NCBI RefSeq assembly: GCF_035918015.1
Contig: NZ_CP109132.1
Span: forward strand, 4,402,001 to 4,466,000
Reading direction: 5' to 3'
Origin: Streptomyces sp. NBC_01754
GTDB lineage: Bacteria > Actinomycetota > Actinomycetes > Streptomycetales > Streptomycetaceae
Length of the DNA stretch: 64,000 nucleotides
A model generated the notes under the pieces. The model made no database searches, had not been told where the DNA came from, and was given only the letters and a program-made list of their open reading frames with translations. The position numbers were made by a program, and so were the translations under genes. How positions within the stretch are numbered: position 1 is the stretch's first letter; the number at the start of each line of letters is the position of its first letter. This document shows positions 15,868-26,147 of this stretch, one piece after another.

Positions 15868-16518
15868 TCACGCCCGCCGGGTGCCCGGGGCGGCGGCCTC
15901 CAGATCGGCGATGCTGCCCGACATGATCGTCCGCACGTGGTCCGTGATGTGCTCCGCGGACCAGTCCCACCACGCCACGGCGAGCAGCCGAGCGACATCC
16001 TCCTCGCTGTACCGGGTGCGGATGAGCCGTGCCGGGTTGCCGCCGACGATCCCGTAGTCGGGTACGTCCGTGGTGACCACGGCGCCGGAGCCGATGATCG
16101 CGCCGTGTCCGATCCGCACGCCGGGCATCACGGTCGTGGCGTGGCCGAACCAGACGTCGTTGCCGACGACGGTGTCCCCTCGGCTGGGCAGACCTGTGAG
16201 CAGGTCGAAGTGTTCCGACCACGAACCGCCCATGGTGGGGAAGGGGAAGGTCGAGGGCCCGTCCATGCGGTGGTTGGCACCGTTCATCAGGAACCGCACT
16301 CCGGTGCCCAGTGCGCAGAACTTGCCGATGACCAGCTTCTCCGGCCCGTAGTGGTGGAGCACGTTGCGTGTCTCGAACGCGGCCGGGTCGTCCGGGTCGT
16401 CGTAATAGGAGTACTCCCCGACCTCGATCAGCGGGGACCTCACCAGTGGTCTGAGCAGCACCACGCGCGGCTGCCCGGGCATCGGACGCAGGATCGTCGG
16501 GTCGGCGGGCACCGGCAT
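15868..16518 (-). CDS. CatB/Vat-type O-acetyltransferase
   Basis: 216-residue left-handed beta-helix acetyltransferase of the xenobiotic (CatB/Vat) group. The family motif NGANHRMDG (about residues 77-85) precedes the hexapeptide repeats ([48 protein letters not shown]). Relatives acetylate chloramphenicol, streptogramin A or sugars with acetyl-CoA, and the catalytic His is in the GxNH motif. The start at 16518 has GAGAGG upstream. The substrate cannot be decided from sequence; a resistance role is possible but not shown. Confidence 0.85.
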   Translation of the reverse strand: MPVPADPTILRPMPGQPRVVLLRPLVRSPLIEVGEYSYYDDPDDPAAFETRNVLHHYGPEKLVIGKFCALGTGVRFLMNGANHRMDGPSTFPFPTMGGSWSEHFDLLTGLPSRGDTVVGNDVWFGHATTVMPGVRIGHGAIIGSGAVVTTDVPDYGIVGGNPARLIRTRYSEEDVARLLAVAWWDWSAEHITDHVRTIMSGSIADLEAAAPGTRRA

Positions 16519-16650
16519 GGGGGAGCGCCTCTCATCGGTTGCGGTCCGTGTCCCGGCCCATGCTCGCAGCACTGCGCCGCCCCCGGAAAGTCGTTTGCCA
16601 CCTGCGCGAACGCGCACCCATCACCCTCCGCGGAGCAGTCGGACGCTGTC

Positions 16651-16770
16651 TCATCCCCGCTCGCGGAGGTACGCCTCCAACTGCGCGGCCCCTGTCAGCA
16701 TCGCCCGTCCGCGGGAGGCCAGCCGGCTGTGCCGGTCGCGCAGCGCCCCGTGTGTCCCCGTGGTTCGGCT
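16651..16770 (-). pseudogene. C-terminal remnant of an unidentified gene
   Basis: On the minus strand, reading to a TGA at 16651, the stretch [32 protein letters not shown] has coding-like bias and a helical, regulator-tail look. No start or upstream continuation is found beyond about 16770, where the reading frame is lost. It is interpreted as the surviving 3' end of a gene truncated by deletion. Confidence 0.4.
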
Positions 16771-16862
16771 ACGCGCCGTTCGACCCGGCCCACCTGGCGG
16801 ACAGCCGGGGCATCGTGTTCGTCGAGGACCTCGCGGAGAGCCCGGGCCCGGACAGGCGCTGA
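16765..16862 (+). pseudogene. C-terminal remnant of a second unidentified gene
   Basis: On the plus strand, [34 protein letters not shown] ends at a TGA at 16862 with perfect G/C third positions, a strong sign of former coding. Coding bias disappears upstream of about 16765, exactly where the minus-strand remnant also ends. No family is recognised. Confidence 0.4.
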
Positions 16863-16933
16863 CGCCTCCGCCGTCGCGTCAGAGCCGAGCCGGGGCACTT
16901 CGTGGGCGGCCTGATCCCGCGGAAAAAAATCAT

Positions 16934-16947
16934 GCAAGCATGCTTGC
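16934..16947. promoter_or_regulatory. Probable TetR operator upstream of the catabolic operon
   Basis: GCAAGCATGCTTGC is a perfect 14-base palindrome 61 bases before the first gene of the operon, flanked by AT-rich tracts. The core CAAGC-AT-GCTTG recurs as CAAGC-GT-GCTTG before the enoyl-CoA hydratase/TetR unit (26352-26363), with the flanking ATG and TTG bases also shared. This supports one regulator for both promoters. Confidence 0.7.
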
Positions 16948-17008
16948 TTGTTTTTCGGGGATCCGGCATGCTCCGGGACACACCGCCACGCCCCGAGGGG
17001 AGCGCACC

Positions 17009-17815
17009 GTGTCCGACGCTTCGGCCGTGAACGCCGCCGTGCTCGACGACCTGCGTCAGGAGAGCGAGGAACTGGACCTGCTGGTCGCCGGCGCGAGCGT
17101 GGAGGACTGGGCGGCGCCGACCCCCGCCGAGGGCTGGACCGTCGCCCACCAGATCGCCCACCTGAACTGGACCGACGAGGTCGCCCTGACCGCCGTCACC
17201 CGGCCCGGCGCCTTCGCGGCCGAGACCGAGAAGGCGCTGGCCCGGCCGGACACCTTCGTCGACGAGGCCGCCGGGGAGATCGTGTCGCTCCTGCCGGCCG
17301 GGGAACTGCTCGTCCGGTGGCGCGAGGGCCGGACCCGGCTCCACGAGGCACTGCGGTCGGCGCCGCCGGGGGTGAGGTTCCCCTGGTACGGGCCGTCCAT
17401 GAGCATCGCGTCCATGGCGACCGCACGTCTCATGGAGACCTGGGCCCACGGCCAGGACGTCGCCGACGCCCTGGGCGTGCGGCGCCGGCCGACCGCCCGG
17501 CTGCGGCACGTCGCGCGGATCGGGGTGCGGGCCCGCGACTACGCCTACGTCGTACGCGGGCAGCAGCCGCCGGCGGAGCCGTTCCGGGTCGAACTCAAGG
17601 GCCTGGAGGGCGAGATGGTCGTGTACGGGCCCCAGGACGCCGCCCAGCGGGTCAGCGGGCCGCTCCTGGACTTCTGCCTCCTGGTCACCCGGCGCGCCCA
17701 CCGCGACGACCTCGCCCTGACGGCCGTGGGGCCCGACGCCGACCGGTGGCTGGACATCGCCCAGTCCTTCGCCGGCCCGCCCGGAGCGGGCCGCCCCCGG
17801 AAGGAGGCCGGGTGA
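17009..17815 (+). CDS. TIGR03084-like DinB/maleylpyruvate-isomerase-fold protein
   Basis: 268-residue protein with an N-terminal DinB-like four-helix metal-binding domain ([18 protein letters not shown] at about 50-67, [15 protein letters not shown] at about 142-156). The His residues in HQIAH and WAHGQD are the likely metal ligands. Members of this family sit beside acyl-CoA metabolism genes; a thiol-dependent isomerase or detoxification role is inferred, not shown. The GTG at 17009 has GAGGGGAG upstream. First gene of the operon, overlapping the next by 4 bases (GTGA). Confidence 0.82.
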   Translation: MSDASAVNAAVLDDLRQESEELDLLVAGASVEDWAAPTPAEGWTVAHQIAHLNWTDEVALTAVTRPGAFAAETEKALARPDTFVDEAAGEIVSLLPAGELLVRWREGRTRLHEALRSAPPGVRFPWYGPSMSIASMATARLMETWAHGQDVADALGVRRRPTARLRHVARIGVRARDYAYVVRGQQPPAEPFRVELKGLEGEMVVYGPQDAAQRVSGPLLDFCLLVTRRAHRDDLALTAVGPDADRWLDIAQSFAGPPGAGRPRKEAG

Positions 17816-19518
17816 CCGCGCGGCCCCTGCGGATCGGCAACGCGTCCGGCTTCTACGGAGACCGCTTCGACGCCGTACGCGAGATGCTCACCGGTGGCCC
17901 CCTCGACGTCCTGACCGGGGACTACCTCGCCGAACTCACCATGCTGATCCTGGGCCGCGGCCGGCTCAAGGACCCGAAGCGCGGATACGCCTCCACCTTC
18001 CTGCGGCAGATGGAGGAGAACCTCCACCTCGCCCACGAGCGGGGCGTGAAGATCGTCACCAACGCCGGAGGCCTCAACCCGGCCGGACTCGCCGACGCCG
18101 TACGGGACTTGGCGGAGAAACTGTCCGTGCCCGTGCGCGTCGCCCATGTCGAGGGTGACGGCCTGCCCGTGCCCGACGGGTACCTCACCGCCAACGCGTA
18201 CCTCGGCGGCGCCGGGATCGCGGCCTGTCTGCGGGCCGGTGCGGACATCGTCGTCACCGGGCGCGTCACCGACGCGGCCCTGGTCACCGGCCCGGCCGCC
18301 GCCCACTTCGGCTGGGGGCCCGGCGACCTGGACGCGCTGGCGGGAGCCGTCGTCGCGGGGCATGTGCTGGAGTGCGGCACCCAGGCCACCGGGGGCAACT
18401 ACGCCTTCTTCGACGACCACGACGTCCGCCGCCCCGGCTTCCCCCTCGCCGAGGTCCACGCGGACGGGTCGAGCGTCGTCACCAAGCACGACGGCACGGG
18501 CGGTGTCGTCGACATCGGCACCGTCACGGCCCAGCTGCTGTACGAGACACAGGGCGCCCGGTACGCCGGACCCGACGTCACCGCCCGGCTCGACACCGTC
18601 ACCCTCGCCCAGGACGGGCCCGACCGGGTGCGGATCAGCGGTGTACGCGGAGAGGCCCCGCCGCCCACGCTGAAGACCGGCCTCAACCGGCTCGGCGGCT
18701 GGCGCAACGAGGTCGTCTTCGTGCTCACCGGGCTCGGCGTCGAGGCCAAGGCCCGGCTCGTGCGCGACCAGTTCACCGACGCCCTCGCCCGCGCCGAACG
18801 GGCACCCGCGGAGGTGCGGTGGGAGCTCGCCCGCACCGACCGCCCCGACGCGCCCACCGAGGAGACCGGCAGCGCGCTGCTCCGGCTCGTCGTCCGCGAC
18901 CAGGACGCCGAGGCGGTCGGCCGCGCGGTCTCCGGGGCCGCCGTCGAACTGGCCCTCGGCAGCTACCCGGGCTTCCACGTCACCGCTCCGCCGGGCAAGG
19001 GCGTCCCCTACGGGGTGTTCGAGGCCGGGAGCGTACCGGCGGAGGGGGCCGCCCATGTGGCGGTCCTGCCGGACGGCCGGCGCGAGAGCGTGCCCGCCGC
19101 CGGACGGTACCGAACGCTGGAACCCGTCGGCGAGCCGCCGCTGCCCGCGCCGCTGCCCGCCGGTCCCACCCGTACCGTCCCGCTCGGTCTGGTGGCCGGG
19201 GCGCGCAGCGGTGACAAGGGCGGGGACGCCAACGTGGGCCTCTGGGTGCGGAGCGAGGACGCCTGGCGGTGGCTGGCCCACGACCTGACCGTCGAGCGGT
19301 TCCAGGAGCTGCTGCCGGAGACCGCGGGACTCACCGTCGTACGCCATGTGCTGCCCCGTCTGCGGGCGCTGAACTTCGTCGTCCACGGGCTACTCGGTGA
19401 AGGCGTCGCCGCGCAGGCCCGCTTCGATCCGCAGGCCAAGGCGGTGGGGGAGTGGCTGCGGTCCCGCCGGCTGGCCGTCCCCGTGACGCTGCTCGCCCCC
19501 ACGGAGGTGCCCGTATGA
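17812..19518 (+). CDS. AtuA-family (DUF1446) acyclic terpene utilisation protein
   Basis: 568-residue AtuA-like protein. The large DUF1446 domain begins at the N-terminus ([48 protein letters not shown]) and a small AtuA-like C-terminal domain starts around residue 455 ([22 protein letters not shown]). AtuA is required for citronellol/geraniol growth in Pseudomonas, but its biochemical role is unsettled. Here it is coupled to the carboxylase genes, the same partnership as in atu clusters. GTG start in a GTGA overlap with the previous stop, preceded by AAGGAGG. Confidence 0.9.
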   Translation: MTARPLRIGNASGFYGDRFDAVREMLTGGPLDVLTGDYLAELTMLILGRGRLKDPKRGYASTFLRQMEENLHLAHERGVKIVTNAGGLNPAGLADAVRDLAEKLSVPVRVAHVEGDGLPVPDGYLTANAYLGGAGIAACLRAGADIVVTGRVTDAALVTGPAAAHFGWGPGDLDALAGAVVAGHVLECGTQATGGNYAFFDDHDVRRPGFPLAEVHADGSSVVTKHDGTGGVVDIGTVTAQLLYETQGARYAGPDVTARLDTVTLAQDGPDRVRISGVRGEAPPPTLKTGLNRLGGWRNEVVFVLTGLGVEAKARLVRDQFTDALARAERAPAEVRWELARTDRPDAPTEETGSALLRLVVRDQDAEAVGRAVSGAAVELALGSYPGFHVTAPPGKGVPYGVFEAGSVPAEGAAHVAVLPDGRRESVPAAGRYRTLEPVGEPPLPAPLPAGPTRTVPLGLVAGARSGDKGGDANVGLWVRSEDAWRWLAHDLTVERFQELLPETAGLTVVRHVLPRLRALNFVVHGLLGEGVAAQARFDPQAKAVGEWLRSRRLAVPVTLLAPTEVPV

Positions 19519-21113
19519 CCGTCCTGCCCACCGCACTCGACACCGCGGGGCCCGAGTACACCGCGAACCGCGAGGCTATGCTCGGCAAGCTCGCCGAGCT
19601 GGACGCCGAGCACGCCAGGGCCCTCGCGGGCGGCGGCGAGAAGTACGTGACCCGGCACCGGGGGCGCGGCAAGCTCACGGCCCGGGAGCGGATCGAACTG
19701 CTGGTCGACCCGGACACCCCGTTCCTGGAGCTGTCCCCGCTCGCCGCCTGGGGCAGCGAGTACGCGGTCGGCGCCTCCCTCGTCACGGGCATCGGCATCG
19801 TGTCGGGCGTGGAGTGCCTGATCACCGCCAACGACCCGACCGTACGCGGCGGGGCGTCCAACCCCTGGACGCTGAAGAAGGCCCTGCGCGCCAACGAGAT
19901 CGCCTTCGCCAACCGGCTGCCCTGCGTCAGCCTCGTGGAGTCCGGGGGCGCCGACCTGCCCTCGCAGAAGGAGATCTTCATCCCCGGCGGTGCGCTCTTC
20001 CGCGACATCACCCGGCTGTCGGCGGCCGGGATCCCGACCGTGGCCGTCGTCTTCGGCAACTCGACGGCGGGCGGGGCGTACGTCCCCGGGATGTCCGACC
20101 ACACCGTGATGATCAAGGAGCGGTCCAAGGTCTTCCTCGGTGGTCCGCCGCTGGTGAGGATGGCCACCGGGGAGGAGAGCGACGACGAATCGCTGGGCGG
20201 TGCCGAGATGCACGCCCGCACCTCCGGGCTCGCCGACCACTTCGCCGTGGACGAGCACGACGCGGTCCGGCAGGCCCGGCGGATCATGGCCCGCCTCAAC
20301 TGGCGTAAGGCACAGGCCGATCCACCGTTCGCCGAGCCTCCGAAGTACGACGAGGAGGAGCTGCTCGGGATCGTCCCCGGCGACCTGAAGGTGCCCTTCG
20401 ACCCCCGTGAGGTCATCGCCCGGCTGGTCGACGGCTCGGACTTCGACGCCTTCAAGCCGCTCTACGGGAGCAGCCTCGTGACGGGCTGGGCCCGGCTGCA
20501 CGGCTACCCGGTCGGCATCCTCGCCAACGCGCGGGGCGTGCTGTTCAGCGAGGAGTCGCAGAAGGCCGCGCAGTTCATCCAGCTCGCCGACCAGCGGGAC
20601 ATCCCGCTGCTCTTCCTGCACAACACCACCGGCTACATGGTCGGCAAGGAGTACGAGCAGGGCGGCATCATCAAACACGGCGCCATGATGATCAACGCGG
20701 TGGCCAACTCCCGGGTCCCGCACCTGTCCGTGCTGATGGGCGCCTCCTACGGCGCCGGCCACTACGGCATGTGCGGCCGCGCCTACGACCCCCGCTTCCT
20801 CTTCGCCTGGCCCAGCAGCAAGTCCGCCGTGATGGGCCCCCAGCAGCTCGCCGGCGTCCTGTCGATCGTCGCCCGCGCCTCCGCCGCCGCCAAGGGGACG
20901 CCCTACGACGACGAGGCCGACGCCGGACTGCGCGCCATGGTCGAGCAGCAGATCGAGGCGGAGTCCCTGCCGATGTTCCTGTCGGGGCGGCTGTACGACG
21001 ACGGGGTCATCGACCCGCGCGACACCAGGACCGTCCTCGGGATGTGCCTGTCCGCGATCCACACGGCACCGGTCGAGGGCGCCCGTGGCGGCTTCGGCGT
21101 CTTCCGGATGTGA
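19515..21113 (+). CDS. Acyl-CoA carboxylase beta (carboxyltransferase) subunit
   Basis: 532-residue carboxyltransferase subunit that moves CO2 from biotin to an acyl-CoA. Both crotonase-fold halves are present, with oxyanion-type loops around SGGADLPSQ, GNSTAGGAYVPGMSD and GASYGAGHYGMCGRAYDPRF. Length and motifs match the methylcrotonyl-/geranyl-CoA carboxylase group better than propionyl-CoA carboxylase. ATGA overlap with atuA; the alpha subunit follows after 8 bases. With AtuA next door, geranyl-CoA or methylcrotonyl-CoA are the leading substrates, but sequence inspection cannot separate them. Confidence 0.92.
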   Translation: MTVLPTALDTAGPEYTANREAMLGKLAELDAEHARALAGGGEKYVTRHRGRGKLTARERIELLVDPDTPFLELSPLAAWGSEYAVGASLVTGIGIVSGVECLITANDPTVRGGASNPWTLKKALRANEIAFANRLPCVSLVESGGADLPSQKEIFIPGGALFRDITRLSAAGIPTVAVVFGNSTAGGAYVPGMSDHTVMIKERSKVFLGGPPLVRMATGEESDDESLGGAEMHARTSGLADHFAVDEHDAVRQARRIMARLNWRKAQADPPFAEPPKYDEEELLGIVPGDLKVPFDPREVIARLVDGSDFDAFKPLYGSSLVTGWARLHGYPVGILANARGVLFSEESQKAAQFIQLADQRDIPLLFLHNTTGYMVGKEYEQGGIIKHGAMMINAVANSRVPHLSVLMGASYGAGHYGMCGRAYDPRFLFAWPSSKSAVMGPQQLAGVLSIVARASAAAKGTPYDDEADAGLRAMVEQQIEAESLPMFLSGRLYDDGVIDPRDTRTVLGMCLSAIHTAPVEGARGGFGVFRM

Positions 21114-21121
21114 GGGCCCAC

Positions 21122-23203
21122 ATGACCATCAGCACGCTTCTCGTCGCCAACCGGGGCGAGATCGCCTGCCGTGTCCTGCGCACCTGCCGCGCGCTGGGTA
21201 TCGCCACCGTGGCCGTGTACTCCGACGCGGACGCCGGTGCCCTGCACGTACGGGAGGCCGACACCGCCGTACGCCTGCCGGGGTCCGCGCCCGGCGACAC
21301 CTATCTGCGCGGGGACCTGGTCGTGGCCGCCGCGCTCGCGGCCGGGGCCGACGCCGTGCACCCCGGCTACGGCTTCCTGTCGGAGAACGCGGGGTTCGCC
21401 CAGGCCGTGCGGGACGCCGGGCTCGTCTGGGTGGGACCGCCGGTCGAGGCGATCGAGCTGATGGCGTCCAAGACCCGCGCGAAGGAGCTGATGGCCGCCG
21501 CCGGGGTGCCCCTCCTGGCCCCCGTCGATCTGGCCGCCGCCACCGCCGAGGACCTTCCGCTGCTGCTCAAGGCGGCGGCGGGCGGCGGCGGACGCGGTAT
21601 GCGGATCGTCCGGGAACTCGGCGACCTGCCCGGGGAGCTGACGGCGGCGACCGCCGAGGCCACCGCCGCGTTCGGCGACGGCGAGGTCTTCGCGGAGCCG
21701 TACGTCGAACGCGGACGGCACGTGGAGGTCCAGGTCATGGCCGACGACCGGGGCACGGTGTGGGCGCTGGGCACCCGGGACTGCTCCCTCCAGCGGCGGC
21801 ACCAGAAGGTCGTCGAGGAGGCCCCGGCCCCGGGACTCGGCGACGCCCTGCGCGCCCGGCTGCACGACGCCGCCGTGGCGGCCGCGCGGGCGGTGGACTA
21901 CCGGGGCGCGGGCACGGTCGAGTTCCTCGTGTCGGCCGAAGGGCGCCCGTACTTCCTGGAGATGAACACCCGACTCCAGGTCGAACACCCGGTCACCGAA
22001 GCGGTGTTCGGGCTCGACCTGGTCGCCCTGCAACTCCGTGTCGCGGAGGGCGGACCGCTGCCCTCCGCCGACCCGCCCACACCCCACGGGCACGCCGTGG
22101 AGGCCCGGCTGTACGCCGAGGACCCCGCCCGTGACTGGCGGCCGCAGACCGGAGCACTGCTCACGTTCGAGGTGCCGGAGGAGCCCGGCCTGCGCGTGGA
22201 CACCGGGTACACCGGGGGCGACACCGTCGGGGTGCACTACGATCCGATGCTCGCCAAGGTCGTCGCCCACGCTCCCACCCGCACCGAGGCGGTACGCCTT
22301 CTCGCCCGCGCCCTCGAACGCGCCCGCATCCACGGCCCGGTCACCAACCGCGACCTGCTCGTACGGTCCCTGCGGCACCCGGACTTCACCGGCGCACGCC
22401 TGGACACCGGATTCTTCGAACGCCACCTGGGCGCCCTCACCGCCCCGGACCCCGCGGAGGCGGTCCGGCTCGCCGCCACCGCCGCCGCGCTCGCCCAGGC
22501 CGCGACCCGGCCCGCCACCGGGCCGGCCCGTTTCGGCGCCTGGCGCAACCTCGCCTCCGGACCCCAGGTCAGGAGCTACCGCGCCGAACCCGGCGGAGCG
22601 GCGTACGAGATCGCCTACCGGAGGGGGCGCGCCGCACTCCTCCCGGAGAGCGGCGAACGCGTCCTCGCCGCCGCCCCGGACCGCGTCACCCTCGAAACGG
22701 GCGGCGTCACCCTGCACTTCGCCGTGAGCGTCCACGGCTCGCGGGTGTACGTGGACGGGGCGCGCGGCGCGTACACCTTCACCGCCCTGCCCCGCTTCAC
22801 CGACCCCGCCGAACGCACCGAGCCCGGCTCCCTGCTCGCCCCGATGCCCGGCACCGTGGTCCGCCTCGCGGACGGGCTCGTCCCGGGCGCCGCCGTCGAG
22901 GCGGGGCAGCCGCTGATCTGGCTGGAGGCGATGAAGATGGAGCACCGCGTCCTCGCCCCCGCCTCCGGCACCCTCACCGCGCTGCACGCGGCCCCCGGCC
23001 GCCAGGTGGAGGTCGGCGCCCTGCTGGCCGTCGTCGTCACGGATCCGGCCGCCCCCACGCCGTCCACCACCGGACCGGGACCCGGTGCACCTGCCCCCTC
23101 GACACCTGACCCCTCGACACCAAGCCCTTCTTCAGCACCGGAGCACGCCGCACCCGACCGCACGCCCCCGCAGCAAGCCGCCGCACCGGAGGAGAACGCA
23201 TGA
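21122..23203 (+). CDS. Acyl-CoA carboxylase alpha subunit (biotin carboxylase + BCCP)
   Basis: 693-residue subunit that carboxylates its own biotin using ATP and bicarbonate. Biotin carboxylase domain at about residues 2-445 (LLVANRGEIACRV, GGGGRGMRI glycine loop, EMNTRLQVEHPVTE), a middle domain, and a C-terminal biotinyl domain with the EAMKMEH motif (biotinylated Lys605). An unusual Pro/Thr/Ser-rich tail of about 55 residues follows the biotinyl domain. The GTGAGGG site lies 7 bases before the ATG. Partner of the beta subunit immediately upstream; overlaps the dehydrogenase gene by 4 bases. Confidence 0.93.
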   Translation: MTISTLLVANRGEIACRVLRTCRALGIATVAVYSDADAGALHVREADTAVRLPGSAPGDTYLRGDLVVAAALAAGADAVHPGYGFLSENAGFAQAVRDAGLVWVGPPVEAIELMASKTRAKELMAAAGVPLLAPVDLAAATAEDLPLLLKAAAGGGGRGMRIVRELGDLPGELTAATAEATAAFGDGEVFAEPYVERGRHVEVQVMADDRGTVWALGTRDCSLQRRHQKVVEEAPAPGLGDALRARLHDAAVAAARAVDYRGAGTVEFLVSAEGRPYFLEMNTRLQVEHPVTEAVFGLDLVALQLRVAEGGPLPSADPPTPHGHAVEARLYAEDPARDWRPQTGALLTFEVPEEPGLRVDTGYTGGDTVGVHYDPMLAKVVAHAPTRTEAVRLLARALERARIHGPVTNRDLLVRSLRHPDFTGARLDTGFFERHLGALTAPDPAEAVRLAATAAALAQAATRPATGPARFGAWRNLASGPQVRSYRAEPGGAAYEIAYRRGRAALLPESGERVLAAAPDRVTLETGGVTLHFAVSVHGSRVYVDGARGAYTFTALPRFTDPAERTEPGSLLAPMPGTVVRLADGLVPGAAVEAGQPLIWLEAMKMEHRVLAPASGTLTALHAAPGRQVEVGALLAVVVTDPAAPTPSTTGPGPGAPAPSTPDPSTPSPSSAPEHAAPDRTPPQQAAAPEENA

Positions 23204-24369
23204 GCACCGTCCTCGAAACCGAAGAGCACCGGGCACTCCGCGCCGCCGTCGCCGCCCTGGGCCGGCGCTACGGGCGCGACTACATGACCACCGTGATCCG
23301 TGAGGGCGTCCACCCACGGGACCTCTGGACCGACGCCGCCAAGCTCGGCTACCTCGGGGTCAACCTTCCCGAGGAGTACGGCGGTGGAGGTGGCGGTATG
23401 GCCGAACTCTCCATAGTTCTGGAGGAGTTGGGGGCGGCGGGATCGCCTCTGCTGATGATGGTCGTCTCTCCCGCCATCTGTGGCACGGTCATCGCCCGGT
23501 TCGGCACCGAGGCCCAGAAACGGCGATGGCTGCCCGGCCTCGCGGACGGCGGCATCACCATGGCCTTCGGCATCACCGAACCCGACGCCGGATCCAACTC
23601 CCACCGCATCACCACCACCGCCCGGCGGGACGGGGAGGACTGGCTCCTCACCGGCCGCAAGGTCTTCGTCTCCGGTGTCGACATCGCCGAAGCCACCCTC
23701 GTCGTCGGCCGCACCGAGGACGCCCGTACCGGGTCGCTCAAGCCCTGCCTCTTCATCGTCCCCCGTGATACACCCGGCTTCGGACGCTCGCAGATCGACA
23801 TGGAACTCCAGGCCCCGGAGAAGCAGTTCGAGCTGGTCCTCGACGACGTGCGGCTGCCCGCCGACGCCCTCGTCGGAGAGGGCGAGGGGGAGGACGCCGG
23901 ACTCCTCCAGCTCTTCGCCGGGCTCAACCCGGAACGCATCATGACCGCCGCGTTCGGTATCGGGATGGGCCGGTACGCACTCGGCAAGGCCGTCGAGTAC
24001 GCGCGCACCCGCCAGGTCTGGAAAGCCCCCATCGGCGCCCACCAGGCCATCGCGCACCCCCTCGCCACCGCCCACATCGAGCTCGAACTGGCCCGCCTCA
24101 TGATGCAGAAGGCGGCCCGGCTGTACGACGACGGCGACGACATCGGCGCGGGCGAGGCCGCCAACATGGCGAAGTACGCGGCCGGGGAAGCCTGTGTGAA
24201 GGCCGTCGACCAGGCCGTCCACACCCTCGGCGGCAACGGCCTCACCCGCGAGTACGGGCTCGCGTCCCTGATCACGGCCGCCCGCGTGGCCAGGATCGCC
24301 CCCGTCAGCCGGGAGATGATCCTCAACTACGTCTCCCACCAGTCGCTGGGTCTGCCCAAGTCGTACTGA
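23200..24369 (+). CDS. Acyl-CoA dehydrogenase
   Basis: 389-residue FAD-dependent dehydrogenase that introduces the alpha-beta double bond in an acyl-CoA thioester, passing electrons to ETF. Typical segments are present: FGITEPDAGSNSHRITTTA (FAD/substrate loop), the middle beta domain, QAIAHPLATAHIELELARLM and the C-terminal VHTLGGNGLTREYG. It is coupled to the carboxylase by an ATGA overlap. In atu or leucine-type pathways this enzyme produces the unsaturated substrate that the carboxylase uses. Confidence 0.92.
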   Translation: MSTVLETEEHRALRAAVAALGRRYGRDYMTTVIREGVHPRDLWTDAAKLGYLGVNLPEEYGGGGGGMAELSIVLEELGAAGSPLLMMVVSPAICGTVIARFGTEAQKRRWLPGLADGGITMAFGITEPDAGSNSHRITTTARRDGEDWLLTGRKVFVSGVDIAEATLVVGRTEDARTGSLKPCLFIVPRDTPGFGRSQIDMELQAPEKQFELVLDDVRLPADALVGEGEGEDAGLLQLFAGLNPERIMTAAFGIGMGRYALGKAVEYARTRQVWKAPIGAHQAIAHPLATAHIELELARLMMQKAARLYDDGDDIGAGEAANMAKYAAGEACVKAVDQAVHTLGGNGLTREYGLASLITAARVARIAPVSREMILNYVSHQSLGLPKSY

Positions 24370-24521
24370 GTCCGGCCCACGACGCATCCGGCCCGTCCGA
24401 GGTCTCCCCTTCCCGCCCGGCAGAGGGGATTCTTGCTCTCCGCACCCGCACGGCGGCCCCCGGCACCCCCCGGTGAAGGGCTTCGCCGTGACCCGCCGCA
24501 CCGCGACGACAGGGGACCGCC

Positions 24522-26093
24522 ATGGTGTTCCACAGCGAGTACGCAGATGTCCCGGCCCTCGACGTACCCATCCACGACGCCGTCCTGGGAGACGCCACCG
24601 AACAGTTCGGCGACACCGTCGCCCTGATCGACGGCACCAACGGCACGAGCGTCACCTACGCCCAGCTCGACACCTTCCACCGGCGCATCGCCGCCCACCT
24701 CGCCGAGGCCGGCCTCCGCAAGGGGGACGTGCTCGCTCTGCACAGCCCCAACACGATCGCCTATCCCGCCGTCTTCTACGGCGCCACCCGCGCCGGGGCA
24801 TCCGTCACCACCGTCCACCCACTCGCCACGGCGGAGGAGTTCGCCAAGCAGCTGGCGGACTCCTCGGCCCGCTGGATCGTCACCGTGTCCCCGTTCCTGG
24901 ACGTGGCGCGGCAGGCGGCCGAACGCGTCGGCGGGATCGAGCAGATCTTCGTCTGCGACCAGGCCGAGGGACACACCTCCGTCCTCGACATGCTCGGCTC
25001 CACCGCCCCCGAACCCGATGTCGTCCTCGACCCCGCCGAGGACGTCGCCGTCCTGCCCTACTCCTCCGGGACCACCGGCGCCCCCAAGGGCGTCATGCTC
25101 ACCCACCGCTCCATCGGCACCAACCTGGAGCAGTTGCGCCCCTTCATCCCGGTGGACCCCGGCGCCAGGATCCTCGCCGTTCTGCCCTTTTTTCACATAT
25201 ACGGTCTGACCGCTCTGATGAACGTGCCGCTGCGCTGCGGTGCCACCGTCGTCGTCCTGCCCCGCTTCGAGCTGGACCAGTTCCTCGGTACCGTCCAGGA
25301 ACACCGCGTCAGCGGGCTGTTCGTCGCCCCGCCCATCGTCCTGGCCCTCGCCAAGCACCCGGCGGTCGGCGACTACGACCTGTCCTCGCTGGAGTACGTC
25401 GTCAGCGCCGCCGCCCCACTGGACGCCGAGCTCGCCGCCGCCTGCTCCACCCGGCTCGGCCTGCCGCCCGTCCGGCAGGCGTACGGGATGACGGAACTCT
25501 CACCCGCCACCCACGTCGTGCCGCTGGACGTCGAGAGCCCGCCGCCGGGCGCGGTCGGAAAGCTGCTCCCCGGCACCGAGATGCGCATCGTCTCGCTGGA
25601 CGACCCCGGCACCGATCACGGCCCCGGCGCCGACGGCGAGATCCTCATCCGGGGCCCGCAGATGATGAAGGGCTACCTGGGCCGCCTCGAGGCCACCGCC
25701 GCGATGATCGACGCCGACGGCTGGCTGCACACCGGAGACGTCGGACGCGTGGACGAGGACGGCTGGCTGTACGTGGTCGACCGGGTCAAGGAACTCATCA
25801 AGTACAAGGGCTACCAGGTCGCCCCCGCCGAACTGGAGGCCCTGCTGCTCACCCACGACGCCGTGGCCGACGCCGCCGTCATCGGCGTCCGGGACGACGA
25901 CGGCAACGAGGTGCCCAAGGCGTACGTGGTCCGCCGGCCGACCGCCCCCGACCTCACCGCCGGCGACGTCATGGCGTACGTCGCCGAACGCGTCGCCCCG
26001 TACAAGAAGGTCAGACGGGTGGACTTCGTCGACTCCGTGCCCCGGGGGGCCTCGGGGAAGATCCTCCGCCGGGAGCTGCGCGACCGCGTGTGA
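24522..26093 (+). CDS. AMP-forming acyl-CoA synthetase (4-coumarate-CoA-ligase-like)
   Basis: 523-residue adenylate-forming ligase that activates a carboxylic acid to its CoA thioester. Motifs: YSSGTTGAPKG (phosphate loop), QAYGMTELSP, WLHTGDVG, YKGYQVAPAELE and, near the C-terminus, RGASGKILRREL with the catalytic Lys. It lies 152 bases after the dehydrogenase on the same strand and may be co-transcribed or have its own promoter. In the cluster it would activate the free acid before dehydrogenation. The substrate is unknown; the 4CL-like sequence does not prove an aromatic substrate. Confidence 0.9.
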   Translation: MVFHSEYADVPALDVPIHDAVLGDATEQFGDTVALIDGTNGTSVTYAQLDTFHRRIAAHLAEAGLRKGDVLALHSPNTIAYPAVFYGATRAGASVTTVHPLATAEEFAKQLADSSARWIVTVSPFLDVARQAAERVGGIEQIFVCDQAEGHTSVLDMLGSTAPEPDVVLDPAEDVAVLPYSSGTTGAPKGVMLTHRSIGTNLEQLRPFIPVDPGARILAVLPFFHIYGLTALMNVPLRCGATVVVLPRFELDQFLGTVQEHRVSGLFVAPPIVLALAKHPAVGDYDLSSLEYVVSAAAPLDAELAAACSTRLGLPPVRQAYGMTELSPATHVVPLDVESPPPGAVGKLLPGTEMRIVSLDDPGTDHGPGADGEILIRGPQMMKGYLGRLEATAAMIDADGWLHTGDVGRVDEDGWLYVVDRVKELIKYKGYQVAPAELEALLLTHDAVADAAVIGVRDDDGNEVPKAYVVRRPTAPDLTAGDVMAYVAERVAPYKKVRRVDFVDSVPRGASGKILRRELRDRV

Positions 26094-26147
26094 ACGGTGC
26101 CGGAGTGCACCGACGCGGCCGGTGGGCCCCAGGTCAGCGCCAAGAAC

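Noticed and set aside
17545..22987. Long minus-strand open frames across the carboxylase operon
   Set aside because: They mirror genes with clear catalytic motifs on the plus strand; no ribosome-binding site or recognisable domain supports them.
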